A stretch of 5,026 bases of DNA from Hadesarchaea archaeon (GTDB taxonomy: Archaea; Hadarchaeota; Hadarchaeia; Hadarchaeales; WYZ-LMO6). Both the position numbers and the translations under genes were made by a program. Below the pieces are notes generated by a model, which was not told the origin of the DNA, did no database searches, and saw only the letters and a program-made list of their open reading frames with translations. How positions within the stretch are numbered: position 1 is the first letter of the stretch; every line of letters begins with the position of its first letter. The stretch is from positions 1-5,026 of the forward strand of contig QNVD01000302.1 in NCBI GenBank assembly GCA_004347925.1. The letters run 5' to 3'. Of this stretch, positions 4,518 to 5,026 are shown one piece after another.

Positions 4518-4526
4518 CCTCCCTCC
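4518..4526 (-). promoter_or_regulatory. Strong Shine-Dalgarno of the NYN gene
   Basis: On the minus strand GGAGGGAGG precedes the ATG at 4512 by five bases. This supports that start over M5 and contrasts with the apparently leaderless MFS and flavodoxin-like genes. Confidence 0.65.
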
Positions 4527-4564
4527 TGCATGAGACGGCTTCATTGCGATTTTGGGCTCAAGGG

Positions 4565-4572
4565 TTTTTAAA
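4565..4572 (-). promoter_or_regulatory. TATA-like box of the NYN gene
   Basis: Minus-strand CCCC-TTTAAAAA-CCCT is centred about 56 bases before the ATG. Transcription would start near 4543, leaving a leader of about 31 bases that holds the Shine-Dalgarno sequence. The box lies in the gap behind the IS66 transposase, so it may belong to the element's end. Confidence 0.5.
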
Positions 4573-4636
4573 GGGGTCATTCGACCGTCTTGGACCTCGA
4601 ACACTTGGCGTTTTGAAGTTGCTCCTCCGGTACGTA

Positions 4637-5026
4637 TTAAGCTGTCGGTCGGCGGCTTCTCTCGCTCTCCCTCATCCCCTGCCAAGCTTCCGTCAGGGCC
4701 CTGGACAGCTCCCCCTGCGGGTCCAGGCCCCGCTGCTTCCAGGTCGCCAAGAGGGTAGGCAGGGTCTCGTATATGAAGATCCCCTTCTCGTTCCTGAGCG
4801 TCCCGATGATTTTCCTTTGAACCACCAGCTCCCTGAGGGCCCGCTCCGCCCTGTTGTTGGTCGGCTCCACCCCGGATTCCGTCACAAAGGTGAGCCAGTG
4901 GGGATAACCTCTCCGTATTTTTTCGGCAAACTTCCGCACCGCCGCTTTCTTGTAACTGTTGCTCATCCAGTGCCTCAGCACCCGCCTGGCGTTCCTGAGC
5001 AACCTTGCACGCTCCGCTGGAGGGGG
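4637..5026 (-). CDS. IS66-type transposase, C-terminal part (runs off window)
   Basis: The last 129 codons of an IS66-family DDE transposase are present, ending with TAA at 4637-4639; the frame is open to the window edge (PPPAERARLLRNARRVL), so the start and most of the enzyme lie outside. The diagnostic block is ESGVEPTNNRAERALRELVV (residues 50-69 of the visible part), where the Glu of AER (about 61) is taken as the last catalytic residue of the DDE triad. It is followed by QRKIIGTLRNEKGIFIYETL and by LATWKQRGLDPQGELSRALT, the normal C-terminal helices. Full-length members have about 450-520 residues, so about a quarter is seen. Nothing visible is broken, so the element could be intact. The IS end must lie between 4636 and the NYN gene, but I cannot place its terminal repeat. 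Confidence 0.92.
   Translation of the reverse strand, partial: PPPAERARLLRNARRVLRHWMSNSYKKAAVRKFAEKIRRGYPHWLTFVTESGVEPTNNRAERALRELVVQRKIIGTLRNEKGIFIYETLPTLLATWKQRGLDPQGELSRALTEAWQGMRESERSRRPTA

Larger units (their letters stand above)
4513..4636. other. Gap between the NYN gene and IS66 transposase, holds the IS end
   Basis: No gene is visible here. It contains the NYN ribosome binding site and TATA-like box and, presumably, the end of the IS66 element beyond the transposase stop. Without the other end of the element the terminal inverted repeat cannot be recognised. Confidence 0.4.

Noticed and set aside
1..5026. CRISPR array or other regularly spaced repeats
   Set aside because: No direct repeat recurs at regular spacing; the only repeats are the two inverted element copies and the short ones listed.

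Overview
The window looks like a high-GC, probably thermophilic archaeal chromosome. Arginine is coded almost entirely by AGG and leucine by CTC/CTG. A TTTAA-type TATA box sits about 25 bases before start codons that have almost no leader. The tRNA-Phe has archaeal-type features (G37, encoded CCA). The exact lineage cannot be read from this piece.

Layout from left to right: (1) 1-476 is the decayed C-terminal part of an IS6/ISPfu-like DDE transposase, broken by frameshifts, an in-frame stop and loss of the catalytic middle. (2) 477-640 is a GC-rich, hairpin-rich non-coding tail of that element. (3) 643-1302 is a clearly AT-richer island with a frameshifted GIY-YIG nuclease gene and about 250 bp without a convincing gene; it ends at the 3' end of tRNA-Phe(GAA). 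(4) 1303-3772 is the stable, very GC-rich host block: tRNA-Phe (minus strand) diverging from a DUF72 (YecE-like) gene, then a 12-helix MFS transporter and a small flavodoxin-fold protein, all on the plus strand, the last two each with its own apparent near-leaderless promoter. (5) 3774-3916 is a short non-coding element that I align by eye to a diverged, shortened, inverted copy of the 418-637 segment, with imperfect inverted repeats at its ends. (6) 3988-4512 (minus) is a NYN/PIN-like (LabA/DUF88) putative ribonuclease gene whose 3' end is built into a 12-bp perfect inverted repeat followed by a T tract. (7) 4637-5026 (minus) is the C-terminal quarter of an IS66-type transposase that runs off the window.

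The window is thus a conserved three-gene block with a tRNA, flanked on both sides by transposon relics and acquired nuclease genes. No complete multi-gene defence or biosynthetic system can be supported. The items most worth a second look are the repeated non-coding element in two orientations, the inverted repeat at the end of the NYN gene with a plus-strand TATA box facing it, and the one-base frameshift in the GIY-YIG gene.
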